From Bradyrhizobium guangdongense (GTDB lineage Bacteria; Pseudomonadota; Alphaproteobacteria; Rhizobiales; Xanthobacteraceae), in NCBI RefSeq assembly GCF_004114975.1, contig NZ_CP030051.1:4216001-4280000 (forward strand): 64,000 bases of DNA, given 5' to 3'. The position numbers and the translations under genes were made by a program. A model generated the notes under the pieces. That model did not search any database. It saw only the letters and a program-made list of their open reading frames with translations, and was not told where the DNA came from. Shown here one piece after another: positions 19,304-30,646 of the stretch (position 1 is its first letter; every line of letters begins with the position of its first letter).

Positions 19304-19443
19304 CGTGATGATGCGTCCCTTCGGGAAAGCCGCGCGCCCCTCGACCAAGGCGCGGCTTTCGACCCACAAGGCTTTCAACCAAGTCTAAGCGATCCGGCTT
19401 CTGCCGGTACCCCCAATATTCCCGTCAAGTAGTTCGCCCCAAA

Positions 19444-21234
19444 CTACCGCATCTCGTCCGGAGCATGGACGCCGAGGATGGCGAGGCCCGATGCCAGGAC
19501 AGAGACGACGCCCTGGACCATGGCCAGCCGCGCCTTTGTAAGATCTGCATCATTATTGATAATGAAGCGTAAATAGGGCAAATCGCGCCCTTTCGTCCAA
19601 AGCGCGTGAAATTCGCTCGCTAAGTCATAGAGATAAAAGGCAATACGGTGCGGCTCGTGGGCCGCGGCGGCGGCTTCGAGCATCCGCGGATAAATTGCGA
19701 GGCGCTTAAGAAGATCGAGCTCGACGGGGTCCGACAGCCGTTCCACCGCCGACTCACCGAGCCAGGCGATGCGCTTGTCGGCATCCTCGGGCAGGTCCGG
19801 GAACACCTCGGCCCGCGCGTTGCGGAAAATCGAGTGACCGCGGGCGTGGCCGTACTGGACATAGAATACCGGGTTATCGCGCGACTGTTCCATGACCTTG
19901 GCGAGGTCGAAGTCGAGCACCGCGTCGTTCTTACGGTAGAGCATCATGAAGCGGACGGCATCCTGGCCGACTTCATCCACCACCTCACGCAAGGTGACGA
20001 AGTCCCCGCTTCGCTTGGACATTTTCACGGGCTCGCCGTTGCGCAAGAGCTTCACGAGCTGGACGATCTTGACATCGAGCGAGCCCTTGCCCGAGGTCGT
20101 CGCCTTCACCGCCGCCTGCATCCGCTTGATGTAGCCGCCGTGATCGGCGCCCCAGACGTCGATCATCTCCGCAAAGCCGCGGTCGAACTTGTTCTTGTGG
20201 TAGGCGATGTCGGAGGCGAAGTAGGTGTAGGAATCGTCCGACTTGATCAGCGGGCGGTCGACGTCGTCGCCGTAGGCGGTCGCCTTGAACAGCAGCTGCT
20301 CGCGGTCTTCCCAATCCTCGACCGGCGCGCCCTTCGGCGGCGGCAGGCGGCCTTCGTAGATGTCGCCCTTGGCTTTCAGGAAATCGATGGTCTCGGCAAC
20401 CTTGTTGTTGCCGGTCGCGATCAGCGAACGCTCCGAGAAGAAGACGTCGTGACGGATGTTGAGGGCGGCGAGATCGTCCTTGATCTCGTCCATCATCATC
20501 GCGATCGCCTTGGCGCGCACCGTCGGCAGCCACTGCGCCTCGCTCATCGCAAGCAGCTTGTCACCGTGCTCCTTGGCCAGCGCCTGCCCGACCGGCTTCA
20601 GATAGTCGCCGGGATAGAGCCCTTCCGGGATCGCGCCGATGTCCTCGCCGAGCGCCTCGCGGTACCGGAGGAACGCGGAGCGCGCGAGCACGTCGACCTG
20701 GGCGCCGGCGTCGTTGATGTAATATTCGCGGGTGACCTCATGGCCGCCGAACTGGAGCAGGCTTGCCAGCGCGTCGCCGAACACGGCGCCGCGGCAATGG
20801 CCGACATGCATCGGCCCGGTCGGATTGGCCGAGACGTATTCGACGTTGACCTTGGAGCCGCCGCGGACGCGGCCGTAATCGGCCCCCTCGCGCAGCACGG
20901 TCCGCAGCGCCTCGGCCCAGGCAGCGGGCTTGAGCGTCAGATTGATGAAGCCGGGACCGGCGACATCGACCTTGGTGATCAGCGGGTCGTTGCGGAGCCT
21001 TTCAGCGATCTGCTCGGCGAGATCGCGGGGCTTTGCCTTCGCCTCTTTCGCCAGCACCATGGCGGCGTTGGTCGCCATGTCACCATGGGAGGCATCGCGC
21101 GGCGGCTCGACCACGACGCGCGAGACATCGATGCCCTCGGGCCAGTTGGCTTCCGCCGCGAGCGTGCGGCAGGCGGCGTGCACGCGTGCGAGCACGTCGG
21201 CGAACAAATGCGGGGCTGAGGATGTCTTGGACAT
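19444..21234 (-). CDS. argS: arginyl-tRNA synthetase
   Basis: A 596-residue class I synthetase for tRNA(Arg). The HIGH-type motif is [17 protein letters not shown] and the KMSKS-type motif is [11 protein letters not shown]. The N-terminal additional domain and the C-terminal anticodon-binding DALR domain (ending [17 protein letters not shown]) are complete. It ends about 140 bases upstream of the SPOR gene start. Confidence 0.97.
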   Translation of the reverse strand: MSKTSSAPHLFADVLARVHAACRTLAAEANWPEGIDVSRVVVEPPRDASHGDMATNAAMVLAKEAKAKPRDLAEQIAERLRNDPLITKVDVAGPGFINLTLKPAAWAEALRTVLREGADYGRVRGGSKVNVEYVSANPTGPMHVGHCRGAVFGDALASLLQFGGHEVTREYYINDAGAQVDVLARSAFLRYREALGEDIGAIPEGLYPGDYLKPVGQALAKEHGDKLLAMSEAQWLPTVRAKAIAMMMDEIKDDLAALNIRHDVFFSERSLIATGNNKVAETIDFLKAKGDIYEGRLPPPKGAPVEDWEDREQLLFKATAYGDDVDRPLIKSDDSYTYFASDIAYHKNKFDRGFAEMIDVWGADHGGYIKRMQAAVKATTSGKGSLDVKIVQLVKLLRNGEPVKMSKRSGDFVTLREVVDEVGQDAVRFMMLYRKNDAVLDFDLAKVMEQSRDNPVFYVQYGHARGHSIFRNARAEVFPDLPEDADKRIAWLGESAVERLSDPVELDLLKRLAIYPRMLEAAAAAHEPHRIAFYLYDLASEFHALWTKGRDLPYLRFIINNDADLTKARLAMVQGVVSVLASGLAILGVHAPDEMR

Positions 21235-21243
21235 GGCCGCCGC

Positions 21244-22452
21244 CTAACGCAAATCCGGGGTCAAGTCAAAGAGCCGCTGGTGCTCGGTCAGGGCGAAACG
21301 GTCGGTCATTCCGGCAATGAAATTGCCGATCCGGCGAGCCCGGTCGCCCTCGTTGTCCGCCTCCGCCCCCACCAGCCATTCCGGCGGCAGGTCGGCCGGC
21401 GATTTCAGGTATTTCGCGAACAGATCGAACACGATCTGTTCCGCCTCGGCCATCACCCGCATCACCCTGGTGTGGCGGTACATGTGCCCGTAGAGGAAGG
21501 TCTTGATCGCGGCCTCCTCCTCGGCGACTTCAGGCGGAAAGGCGACCAGCGCCCGGCTCTGCTGGCGCACGTCCTGGGCCGATTGCGGCCGGACGGCGGC
21601 AATGTTCTTCTGCGCCTCCGCAAACACCGCGCCGATCAGATGCGAGATCAACTCGCGCACCAGCTCAGCCCCTCGCCTGACATCCTCGAGATCGGGATAG
21701 TGCGCCGAGGTCTCCGCGATGATCTCCGCCGTGAGCGGCATGACCTTAAGATCGTCGAGGTGGAAGAGGCCTGCGCGCAGGCCGTCGTCGATGTCATGGG
21801 CGTCATAGGCGATGTCGTCGGCAATCGCGGCGACCTGCGCCTCCAGCGAGGCGAAGCTCCAGAGCTCCAGATCGTATGTCTTGATGTAGTCGGCGATGCC
21901 GACGGGAACGCCGTGCTCGCGATAGCGGCCGACCGGCGCGCCGCTGCGATCGGTCAGCGGGCCGTTGTGCTTGACGATCCCCTCTAGCGACTCCCAAGTC
22001 AGGTTCAGCCCATCGAACTCGGGGTAGCGGTGCTCCAGCGAGCCGACGACGCGGAGCGCCTGGGCATTGTGGTCGAAGCCGCCGAAATCCTTCAGGCAAG
22101 CATCCAGCGCCCGCTCGCCGGCATGGCCGAACGGCGGGTGGCCGAGATCATGGGCGAGCGCCAAGGTTTCGGTGAGGTCCTCGTCCAGCCCGAGCTGGCG
22201 CGCCAGCGCGCGGGCGATCTGCGCGACCTCCAGCGAATGGGTCAGCCGTGTCCGATAATGATCGCCCTCATGGAACACGAACACCTGGGTCTTGTACTTC
22301 AGGCGGCGGAACGCGGTCGAATGGATCACCCGGTCGCAGTCCCGCCGGAACGGGCTCCGGGTCCGGCTCGGCGGCTCGGCAACCAGCCGGCCGCGGCTGC
22401 GCTCGGGGTCGCAGGCATAGGGCGCGCGGGGAGCTGCCATTCCGACGGACAC
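21244..22452 (-). CDS. dgt: deoxyguanosinetriphosphate triphosphohydrolase-like protein
   Basis: A 402-residue HD-domain dNTPase that would release triphosphate from deoxynucleotides. Metal ligands are visible in [16 protein letters not shown] and in [16 protein letters not shown] (the HD pair), with a later Asp in [17 protein letters not shown]. The start is either GTG at 22452 (MSVGMAAP) or ATG at 22440; I kept the longer form, which agrees with the Bradyrhizobium proteins I remember. It lies 9 bases upstream of argS and is divergent from erpA. Confidence 0.93.
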   Translation of the reverse strand: MSVGMAAPRAPYACDPERSRGRLVAEPPSRTRSPFRRDCDRVIHSTAFRRLKYKTQVFVFHEGDHYRTRLTHSLEVAQIARALARQLGLDEDLTETLALAHDLGHPPFGHAGERALDACLKDFGGFDHNAQALRVVGSLEHRYPEFDGLNLTWESLEGIVKHNGPLTDRSGAPVGRYREHGVPVGIADYIKTYDLELWSFASLEAQVAAIADDIAYDAHDIDDGLRAGLFHLDDLKVMPLTAEIIAETSAHYPDLEDVRRGAELVRELISHLIGAVFAEAQKNIAAVRPQSAQDVRQQSRALVAFPPEVAEEEAAIKTFLYGHMYRHTRVMRVMAEAEQIVFDLFAKYLKSPADLPPEWLVGAEADNEGDRARRIGNFIAGMTDRFALTEHQRLFDLTPDLR

Positions 22453-22563
22453 GACGAATTTAGTCCCTATCCATTTGATTCTGCGTATCCTTGCACTTAA
22501 CTATGCCGGACGCGGGATACCAAATGAATTGGCTATGACGCGGACGACGACCGGAGACGAGCT

Positions 22564-22893
22564 ATGACCACCCCTGTGACCATCAGTGACCGCGCCGCAC
22601 GCCGGATCGGGGAGATCCTCAAGGGCGAAGGCACCGGCGCGATGCTGCGCATCTCGGTCGAAGGCGGCGGCTGTTCCGGCTTCCAGTACAAGTTCGACAT
22701 CGACCGCGACCGCACCGACGATGATCTCGTCATCGAGCAGGACAATGCCGTGGTGCTGGTCGATTCCGCCTCCCAGCCCTTCCTGGCGGGCTCGCAGGTC
22801 GATTTCGTCGATGACCTGATCGGCGCCTCGTTCCGCGTCAACAACCCCAACGCGACCGCGTCCTGCGGCTGCGGCACCAGCTTCTCGATCTAG
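22564..22893 (+). CDS. erpA: iron-sulfur cluster insertion protein (ErpA/HesB family)
   Basis: A 109-residue A-type carrier. The three invariant cysteines are Cys37 (GGGCSGFQYKF) and the C-terminal Cys101 and Cys103 (SCGCGTSFSI), which hold or transfer an Fe-S cluster. The ATG follows GGAG with good spacing. It is the divergent neighbour of dgt, a pairing usual in the order. Confidence 0.93.
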   Translation: MTTPVTISDRAARRIGEILKGEGTGAMLRISVEGGGCSGFQYKFDIDRDRTDDDLVIEQDNAVVLVDSASQPFLAGSQVDFVDDLIGASFRVNNPNATASCGCGTSFSI

Positions 22894-23169
22894 CCCGACC
22901 CAAAATCTGCAAAACAACCCCATGCACAGTAGCCGGAGATGCCGGCTCGCTGAATTTCGGCTTTTGCGAATATTGTTTGACGCGTCGGGCAAAACAGGTG
23001 ATCCTGGCAAATCGGGCCCGATGCGTGGAATCTCGATCTGGATGAAGCGACGGAGAATTTCCTTGCAGGTACGATCTCCCGCTCTATAGCGAAATCGAAC
23101 CGAACCGTCACGGGAAGATCCTGTCGAGATGCGCAGCGCAAGCCCTTCGTTTCTCGAGAGGGCGCGTCA

Positions 23170-23862
23170 ATGAGCCGGAAGAACAAGGTTCCGCTGGCCG
23201 ATCGCGTGGCCAAGGCGGCTGAAGCCGCGCTTGACGCCAGGCAGTTTGCGAGCGCCATCGACATCCTTGTCGGGATCGGGTGGCTTGACCTCGAAGCGGT
23301 CGAGCGTTGGCGCCGCGGGCAAGTCGAATGCCTGGAGGAAGTCGTCCGGATCGACTTGCCGCGAATTTCCGAGGCGCTGCGGCTTTTCCGGTCCTGGTCG
23401 GTCGCGCAGGGATTGCTTGCAACCCGGACGGAGTATGTCGCACGCACGCCGCATCGCCAGATGCTGCGTTTCAGCCGTAGCGGAAATCCGGCGGTCGAAG
23501 AGGCTTATCGCACACATTGGGTCTCACCTGCGCTTTCCGAAAAAAAGCGTGAGCGTCTGTCGACGAAGACAAGTCGAGCCCCCGAACTGGTGACTGTCCA
23601 GCCATTGAACGCCGAGTGGAAATGCCATCGGTGTGGCGGCACCGGCGACCTCCTGATGATGGAGGGTCCCGGCCCGGCATGCCTGCGCTGCGTCGGCCTC
23701 GATGATCTCGAATTTCTGCCGGCAGGCGACGCCTTGAAGACGCGACGCGTGAAGGCAAGGAGTCCCCGATATGCCGTTGTCGTTCGCTTCAGCAAGACCC
23801 GCGGCCGCTACGAACGGCAAGGTCTGCTGGTCGAGCCGGAGGCGCTCACGGATGCGCAATGA
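23170..23862 (+). CDS. unrecognised protein with a zinc-ribbon-like motif
   Basis: A 230-residue soluble protein I do not recognise with confidence. The N-terminal half is helical and Arg-rich (VPLADRVAKAAEAALDARQF). Around residue 155 there are two CxxC pairs, WKCHRCGG and ACLRCVG, separated by about 18 residues, which suggests a bound zinc. The C-terminus is basic. There are no membrane segments. The preceding 276 bases downstream of erpA hold nothing I can identify. Possible roles are nucleic-acid or protein binding, but this is a guess from composition. Confidence 0.75.
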   Translation: MSRKNKVPLADRVAKAAEAALDARQFASAIDILVGIGWLDLEAVERWRRGQVECLEEVVRIDLPRISEALRLFRSWSVAQGLLATRTEYVARTPHRQMLRFSRSGNPAVEEAYRTHWVSPALSEKKRERLSTKTSRAPELVTVQPLNAEWKCHRCGGTGDLLMMEGPGPACLRCVGLDDLEFLPAGDALKTRRVKARSPRYAVVVRFSKTRGRYERQGLLVEPEALTDAQ

Positions 23863-24076
23863 TGCGGCAGAGTCTTCGTGCACCTCATAGGACAATCCGT
23901 TCGATCACTCCCCGAAGGAATTCGAGAGTCCGTGGTCGAGAGCAGAGCGCGACATTGAACCAAATCGCGGATCCGCGCACATAAGTTGTGCCGTTGGCTG
24001 TGCCATAGCGTAACCGCAAGGCATCAGAGCCCATCCTTATCGGCGTGGCACGCCAATCGCTGTAGTCGTTGATCCA

Positions 24077-24979
24077 ATGCGCATGATCGATCGCCTGCTC
24101 TGTTGCCTGTTCCTCTTCCTTGCCATCGCAACCGTCCCGGTGCGCCACGTGCACGCCGCCGAAAGCTGTCCGTTCATCGGCGCCAAGGAGCTCGCCGGCG
24201 CGATGCCGACGCTCAAATGGTCGCTGATCTCAAATCAGGACGGCCGCGGCTGCATCTACCAGGCTGGGCGCGGCGAGACGATGATGCTGACCGTATTCAG
24301 CAATCCCGACAAGGACCGCGCCAGGGAGATGTACGCGACCTTCGTCAAGACTCTCAGTGAGCGCATGCCGCTCAGCGCGGTGTCCGGGATCGGCGATGAC
24401 GCTCAGCGCGGGACGACCGCCGCCGACGCGAAGCGCCAGGAGGACTCGATCATCGCCTTGTCAGGCGACTACATCCTGCAGATCGCCGTCTATCCGATCG
24501 CCCGGCGCTCCGACGAGGCGCTGCTCGGCCCCCTCACCCAGGTCGCCCGCGTTGCCGTCGGAAATATGAGCAAGACGAGCGAGCGGTTCGGCGACTGCGA
24601 ATGGCTTACGCCAGCGGATGCCGACGGATTCCTCGACAAGAGCACGCTTCAGGTCCAGCGGACCGGTGCGGGCAGCTGCATGATGTTCGATCGCGAGGCC
24701 AACACCATGGTCGTCGCCGTCATCGCGACCTTGCGCGACACCGCCGTCAGCATGATGAAGCGCCCAAGCCCCTGCCAACATGTGGCGATCCCCGAGCTCG
24801 GCAGTGAAGCGTTCGGTGAGCATTCCTGCACCAAGGGTAACGGCAACGCCGTCAACATCTTTGTCTGGAAGAACGGCAAGCAGGCTTCGATCCTGTTCGC
24901 GCCGGTGAAGCCGCATCCGGAGTCCGGCTCAGTCGAACGCCTGAAGGCGGTCGCGACAAGGGTCTATGGAAAGCTGTAA
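24077..24979 (+). CDS. secreted protein of unknown function
   Basis: A 300-residue protein with a clear Sec signal peptide (LLCCLFLFLAIATVPVRHVHA, cleavage about residue 27). The mature part contains two similar halves: SCPFIGAKELAGAMP...GCIYQAG...TVFSNPDK near the start and DCEWLTPADADGFL...SCMMFDREANTMVV in the middle. This suggests two copies of a small periplasmic domain with paired cysteines. I know no function. It is convergent with the hybrid kinase, 32 bases away. Confidence 0.8.
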   Translation: MRMIDRLLCCLFLFLAIATVPVRHVHAAESCPFIGAKELAGAMPTLKWSLISNQDGRGCIYQAGRGETMMLTVFSNPDKDRAREMYATFVKTLSERMPLSAVSGIGDDAQRGTTAADAKRQEDSIIALSGDYILQIAVYPIARRSDEALLGPLTQVARVAVGNMSKTSERFGDCEWLTPADADGFLDKSTLQVQRTGAGSCMMFDREANTMVVAVIATLRDTAVSMMKRPSPCQHVAIPELGSEAFGEHSCTKGNGNAVNIFVWKNGKQASILFAPVKPHPESGSVERLKAVATRVYGKL

Positions 24980-25011
24980 CGACTGGGCCAGCCTCTCGAT
25001 CTGGCGAGCGC

Positions 25012-27339
<2,328 letters not shown>

Positions 27340-27475
27340 CCTAAGGAACCTTTTCCGTATCAATGACCTACGGCCGGCTTAAGCCGGGTTAATTTTGTGG
27401 GAGATTTTGCGGCATCCTTGACGGGCGCGTTGGCAGTTTGTTCTAACCATGGCCCTTGGTCCGGAGCCTGCCGAC

Positions 27476-28273
27476 ATGCCCATCAGAGTTGCGACGTGGA
27501 ACGTGAATTCGGTCCGGCAGCGGATCGATCTCCTCCTGGCCTGGCTGAAGGAGTGTCAGCCCGACATCGTCTGCCTCCAGGAGATCAAATGCGTCGACGA
27601 GGCCTTTCCGCGGTTGGAGATCGAGGCGCTCGGCTACAACGTGGTGACCCATGGGCAGAAGACGTTCAACGGCGTCGCCCTGCTCTCCAAGCTCAAATTC
27701 GACGAGACCAAGTCGGGGCTATCAGGTGACGACGAGGACACGCACGCCCGCTTCCTCGAGGGCGTGGTGACGCTCAAGCGCGGGGTGCTGCGCATCGCAT
27801 GCCTCTATCTGCCCAACGGCAACCCTGTCGGCACCGAGAAATATCCCTACAAGCTCAAATGGATGTCGCGACTTCTTGAGTATTCGAAGGAGCGCCTCAA
27901 GACCGAGGAGCCGCTGATCCTTGCCGGCGACTTCAATGTCATTCCGCACGCCCGCGACGTCCACAACCCCGCCGCCTGGACCGAGGACGCGTTGTTCAAG
28001 GCCGAGACCCGGGAGAGCTTCCAGTCCCTGCTCGGCCTCGGCCTGACCGATGCCTTGCGCGCCGTCACGGACGAGCCGGGGCTCTACACCTTCTGGGACT
28101 ACCAAGCCGGGGCCTGGCAGAAGAACCAGGGCCTGCGCATAGACCATCTCCTGCTGTCGCCCCAGGCCAGCGACCGGCTCGCCAATGTCGGCATCGACAG
28201 CTACGTGCGCGCCTGGGAGAAGCCGTCGGACCACGTGCCTGTTTGGGCGGATCTGGATCTGGAGGCGGCGTAG
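27476..28273 (+). CDS. xth: exodeoxyribonuclease III
   Basis: A 265-residue apurinic/apyrimidinic endonuclease and 3'-exonuclease of the ExoIII family, acting in base excision repair. Catalytic motifs are VATWNVNSVRQR, LQEIKC (metal Glu), LAGDFNVIPH, LRIDHLLLS and the C-terminal SDHVPVWADL. The frame opens at 27449, but the ATG at 27476 has GGAG upstream and begins with the conserved MPIRVATWN. It is followed by palindromic repeats and the IS110 element. Confidence 0.95.
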   Translation: MPIRVATWNVNSVRQRIDLLLAWLKECQPDIVCLQEIKCVDEAFPRLEIEALGYNVVTHGQKTFNGVALLSKLKFDETKSGLSGDDEDTHARFLEGVVTLKRGVLRIACLYLPNGNPVGTEKYPYKLKWMSRLLEYSKERLKTEEPLILAGDFNVIPHARDVHNPAAWTEDALFKAETRESFQSLLGLGLTDALRAVTDEPGLYTFWDYQAGAWQKNQGLRIDHLLLSPQASDRLANVGIDSYVRAWEKPSDHVPVWADLDLEAA

Positions 28274-28288
28274 GGCTCGCTATCAGAC

Positions 28289-28425
28289 GGTGGGCACGGT
28301 CAGGAAGCGGATTGCAGGAGCCAGCCGCAATCGCAGCTGCCGTAGCGGGCAAAGGCGCAAAGCGCCGTGCCCACGCTCTCTTGGTGACAGGAACAGGCGG
28401 TGGGCACGCTTCGCTTTGCCCACCC
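28289..28425. repeat. palindromic repeat cluster (GTGGGCA...TGCCCAC)
   Basis: Two inverted-repeat units lie between xth and the IS110 element. The clearest is 28399-28424, GGTGGGCA / TGCCCACC around a CGCTTCGCTT centre. The other pairs GGGCACGG at 28292-28299 with CCGTGCCC at 28363-28370. The same GGGCACG and AAAGCG words recur in both units, as in REP-like families. It may also terminate xth transcription. Confidence 0.65.
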
Positions 28426-28439
28426 TTGTATTAGCGCGC

Positions 28440-28637
28440 CGGGTTAGGATGGCCACGTTCCGTGAGGAATGGCCCAGCCCGGGTGGCCGCCCGAGCTGGG
28501 CCGCCGATCGATCGGATCGATGCCCACCGAAGCCCTGAAGGGCTGCGTTTCGTAGCAAGATCGCGGTCGGCACTTCAGCGGGACCCGCATGGTTGAACGA
28601 ACTTCAGGTTCGCATTCACAAGGGAGGGTCGAGGAAG
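28440..28637 (+). ncRNA. candidate bridge RNA region of the IS110 element
   Basis: The 5' non-coding part of IS110-type elements encodes the bridge RNA that pairs with donor and target DNA. Here it contains a strong hairpin at 28471-28502 (GGCCCAGC / GCTGGGCC, with an inner CGGG / CCCG) and a smaller one at 28531-28544 (AGCCC-TGAA-GGGCT). A TTG-started extension of the transposase frame from 28593 overlaps it but has no good ribosome-binding site. The RNA itself is inferred from family knowledge and position. Confidence 0.45.
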
Positions 28638-29609
28638 ATGGCCAAGCATATCATGATCTGTGCCGGGATCGATACCGGCAAAGACAAGCTCGACGTGGCG
28701 GTCGACGGCAGCTCGGAGCGATTGCAGGTCGACAATACGGTAGAAGGCCGCCAGGAGCTGGTGGAGTGGCTGAAGGGCCACAAGGTCAAGCGGATAGGGA
28801 TCGAGGCAAGCGGAGGCTATGAGCGGGCTGTCGTCGCTGAGCTGCGACGCAAGCGGTTCGTCGTCGTCCTGTTTCAGCCCAAGCAGGTCCGTGCCTATGC
28901 CACGTTCCATCAGCTGCTGGCCAAGAACGATACGATCGACGCGGCGCTGATCGCGATGTGCACTGCTGCGGTCAAAACGATCCATCCCGCTCCGGATCCG
29001 CGTCTGCAGCCCTTTGCCGAGCATCTGACGATGATCGACCAGATCACGGAGGACATCGCAAGACTGAAGAACCGGCTTGAGAGTTGCCGCGACACGCGGA
29101 TTCAAGGGGTTTGGAAGGCGCAGATCGCGCTCCTGACCAAGTCCAAACGAGCTGAACTCAAAGCGCTGCTGGCGACGATCCGCAAGCACCCTGATCTGGC
29201 CGCACGGCTCGATCTGATCTATAGCGTCGCCGGCTGCGGCCTGCCGACCGCGGTTGCCGTCCTGGTCAGGATGCCCGAGGTCGGCAACATCACGCGTGGG
29301 CCCGCTGCAGCTCTCGGCGGGCTGGCGCCTTACGACGACGACAGCGGCAATCGCGCCGGCGCCCGTCACATCGAGGGTGGCCGCGAACGCCTGCGCCGGG
29401 CGCTCTACACCGCGGCCCTTGCGGCATCCTTCCGCTGGAATCCGCAGCTCAAGGCTCTGTACGCCCGCCTGATCGCCGCCGGCAAAGGCCACAAATGCGC
29501 GCTCATCGCCTGCGCCAGAAAGCTGCTCGTCACGATCAACGCCGTCGTCGCCCGCGGAACTCCCTGGGTGGCAGAGCTGCCTCAACTCGCCAAGCGGCCC
29601 GCCGCCTGA
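28638..29609 (+). CDS. IS110-family transposase
   Basis: A 323-residue IS110 recombinase. The N-terminal RuvC-like DEDD domain shows Asp in CAGIDTGKDKLDVAV, Glu in IGIEASGGYERAV and the Asp pair in KNDTIDAALIA. The C-terminal Tnp domain (about residues 200-310) carries GLAPYDDDSGNRAGARHIEG, whose Ser is the probable catalytic nucleophile. The gene appears intact. The ATG at 28638 follows GAGGAAG; an in-frame TTG at 28593 is less likely. Confidence 0.93.
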   Translation: MAKHIMICAGIDTGKDKLDVAVDGSSERLQVDNTVEGRQELVEWLKGHKVKRIGIEASGGYERAVVAELRRKRFVVVLFQPKQVRAYATFHQLLAKNDTIDAALIAMCTAAVKTIHPAPDPRLQPFAEHLTMIDQITEDIARLKNRLESCRDTRIQGVWKAQIALLTKSKRAELKALLATIRKHPDLAARLDLIYSVAGCGLPTAVAVLVRMPEVGNITRGPAAALGGLAPYDDDSGNRAGARHIEGGRERLRRALYTAALAASFRWNPQLKALYARLIAAGKGHKCALIACARKLLVTINAVVARGTPWVAELPQLAKRPAA

Positions 29610-29738
29610 CCCGTTTCTTTGTTCGACTAGGCGACCGTTTCTTCGTCCCGACCTGCCGCAACAAAGACGCCGCGCGCGGCGGCCGTCAAGGCTGGCCGTC
29701 GCTCTGCTCCCGCCTTACATCAGCTGCTGCCAGGCCAC

Positions 29739-29775
29739 GCCTTGATGGGCGCAAGCGCGGCGTCACCATCAAGGC
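29739..29775. repeat. hairpin in the 3' flank of the IS110 element
   Basis: Perfect 10-base inverted repeat GCCTTGATGG / CCATCAAGGC with a 17-base loop that itself contains GCGC-AA-GCGC. It sits between the transposase stop (29609) and the ExoR-like gene end (29822). It could be a terminator, an IS structural element or part of older host sequence. Confidence 0.4.
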
Positions 29776-29821
29776 CATCGGGGGCGACTTAATGGTTGCT
29801 ACGGCGCCGAGATTGCCGCAG

Positions 29822-30646
29822 CTACTCGCGGCGGCCCTGCACCCACTGTTCGAGCATTTGCAGGCACATCGCGCGGTCGTCGTCCGATGCCTTGGCGAAG
29901 GCGCGGTTGTAGTTTTCCTTGATCCAGATCTCGTCGGCGCCGGCGCTGTCACGCGCCAGGGTCAGCCACATCAGGCCACGCGCCGCCTGCCGCGGCAGTC
30001 GATCGCCGTTGAACAGCATCTGCCCGAGCAGCGCCTGCGCCTCATGCTGGCCCTTCTGGGCGGCAAGGCCGAGCCAGCGTGCGCCGTAGCGGAAATCCTC
30101 GCGCGAGGCGTCCGGGGTCTTCAGATAGAGCCGGGCGAGATCGTACTGCGCATCGGCGTTGCCGAAATAGGAGGCCGCATAGGAGAACATCTCCCGGGCC
30201 CGGTCGGGGTCGGCCTTAATCTTCGAGTTCGGGATGCCGCTGAGATAATAGCGGCCGAGCGCGACGAAAGCGTTGGCCACGACCTGTGCCTGCGGCGTCG
30301 AGGGGAGGTCCTCGGCATGCGCATTGGCGATCCGGTTGAAATAGTCGAAGGCGCGCACGTCATCCCGGGCCACGCCGTCGCCACTGGCGTACATGCGGCC
30401 GAGCATCCACTGCGCGACGGGATGACCGCCCTGAGCGGCATATTCCAGCGCGCTGACCGAGGTTTCCTGCGTCGCAGCCGGCGGCGCAACCTTGCGCACC
30501 GCACCCGCAGCACCGGGCAAGGTGGTCACAACGGGGATGGTCGCATCTTTCGGGTTGACCGGCGCGCCGTCAAAGGCGAGCGCCGGCGCGGCCAGCGCGC
30601 CAGCCCCCAACACAAACGCAACGATGGCACGCCTAGATGTCCGCAT
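29822..30646 (-). CDS. exoR: ExoR-like periplasmic Sel1-repeat protein
   Basis: A 274-residue protein with a Sec signal peptide ([19 protein letters not shown]) followed by Sel1/TPR-like repeats such as [23 protein letters not shown] and [20 protein letters not shown]. It resembles rhizobial ExoR in repeat order and in [20 protein letters not shown]. ExoR is the periplasmic inhibitor of the ExoS/ChvI (ChvG/ChvI) two-component system that controls exopolysaccharide and motility; that role is transferred by resemblance. The ATG at 30646 lies inside the end of ilvD (14-base overlap); a GTG at 30667 is also possible. Confidence 0.75.
   Translation of the reverse strand: MRTSRRAIVAFVLGAGALAAPALAFDGAPVNPKDATIPVVTTLPGAAGAVRKVAPPAATQETSVSALEYAAQGGHPVAQWMLGRMYASGDGVARDDVRAFDYFNRIANAHAEDLPSTPQAQVVANAFVALGRYYLSGIPNSKIKADPDRAREMFSYAASYFGNADAQYDLARLYLKTPDASREDFRYGARWLGLAAQKGQHEAQALLGQMLFNGDRLPRQAARGLMWLTLARDSAGADEIWIKENYNRAFAKASDDDRAMCLQMLEQWVQGRRE

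Larger units (their letters stand above)
28430..29820 (+). mobile_element. IS110-family insertion sequence (ends not resolved)
   Basis: The transposase gene at 28638-29609 is flanked by about 200 bases of non-coding DNA on each side that belongs to neither host gene. IS110 elements usually lack conventional terminal inverted repeats and target duplications, so the borders cannot be fixed by eye; the coordinates given are outer limits. The left limit is placed after the palindromic repeat ending at 28425, the right limit at the end of the ExoR-like gene (29822). Confidence 0.6.

Noticed and set aside
23885..24154. Minus-strand frame of 89 codons (WRATPIRMGSDALRLRYG...) in the gap before the secreted protein gene
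   Set aside because: It looks somewhat protein-like and could be a gene remnant, but it overlaps the signal peptide region of 24077-24979 and I cannot match it to a family.
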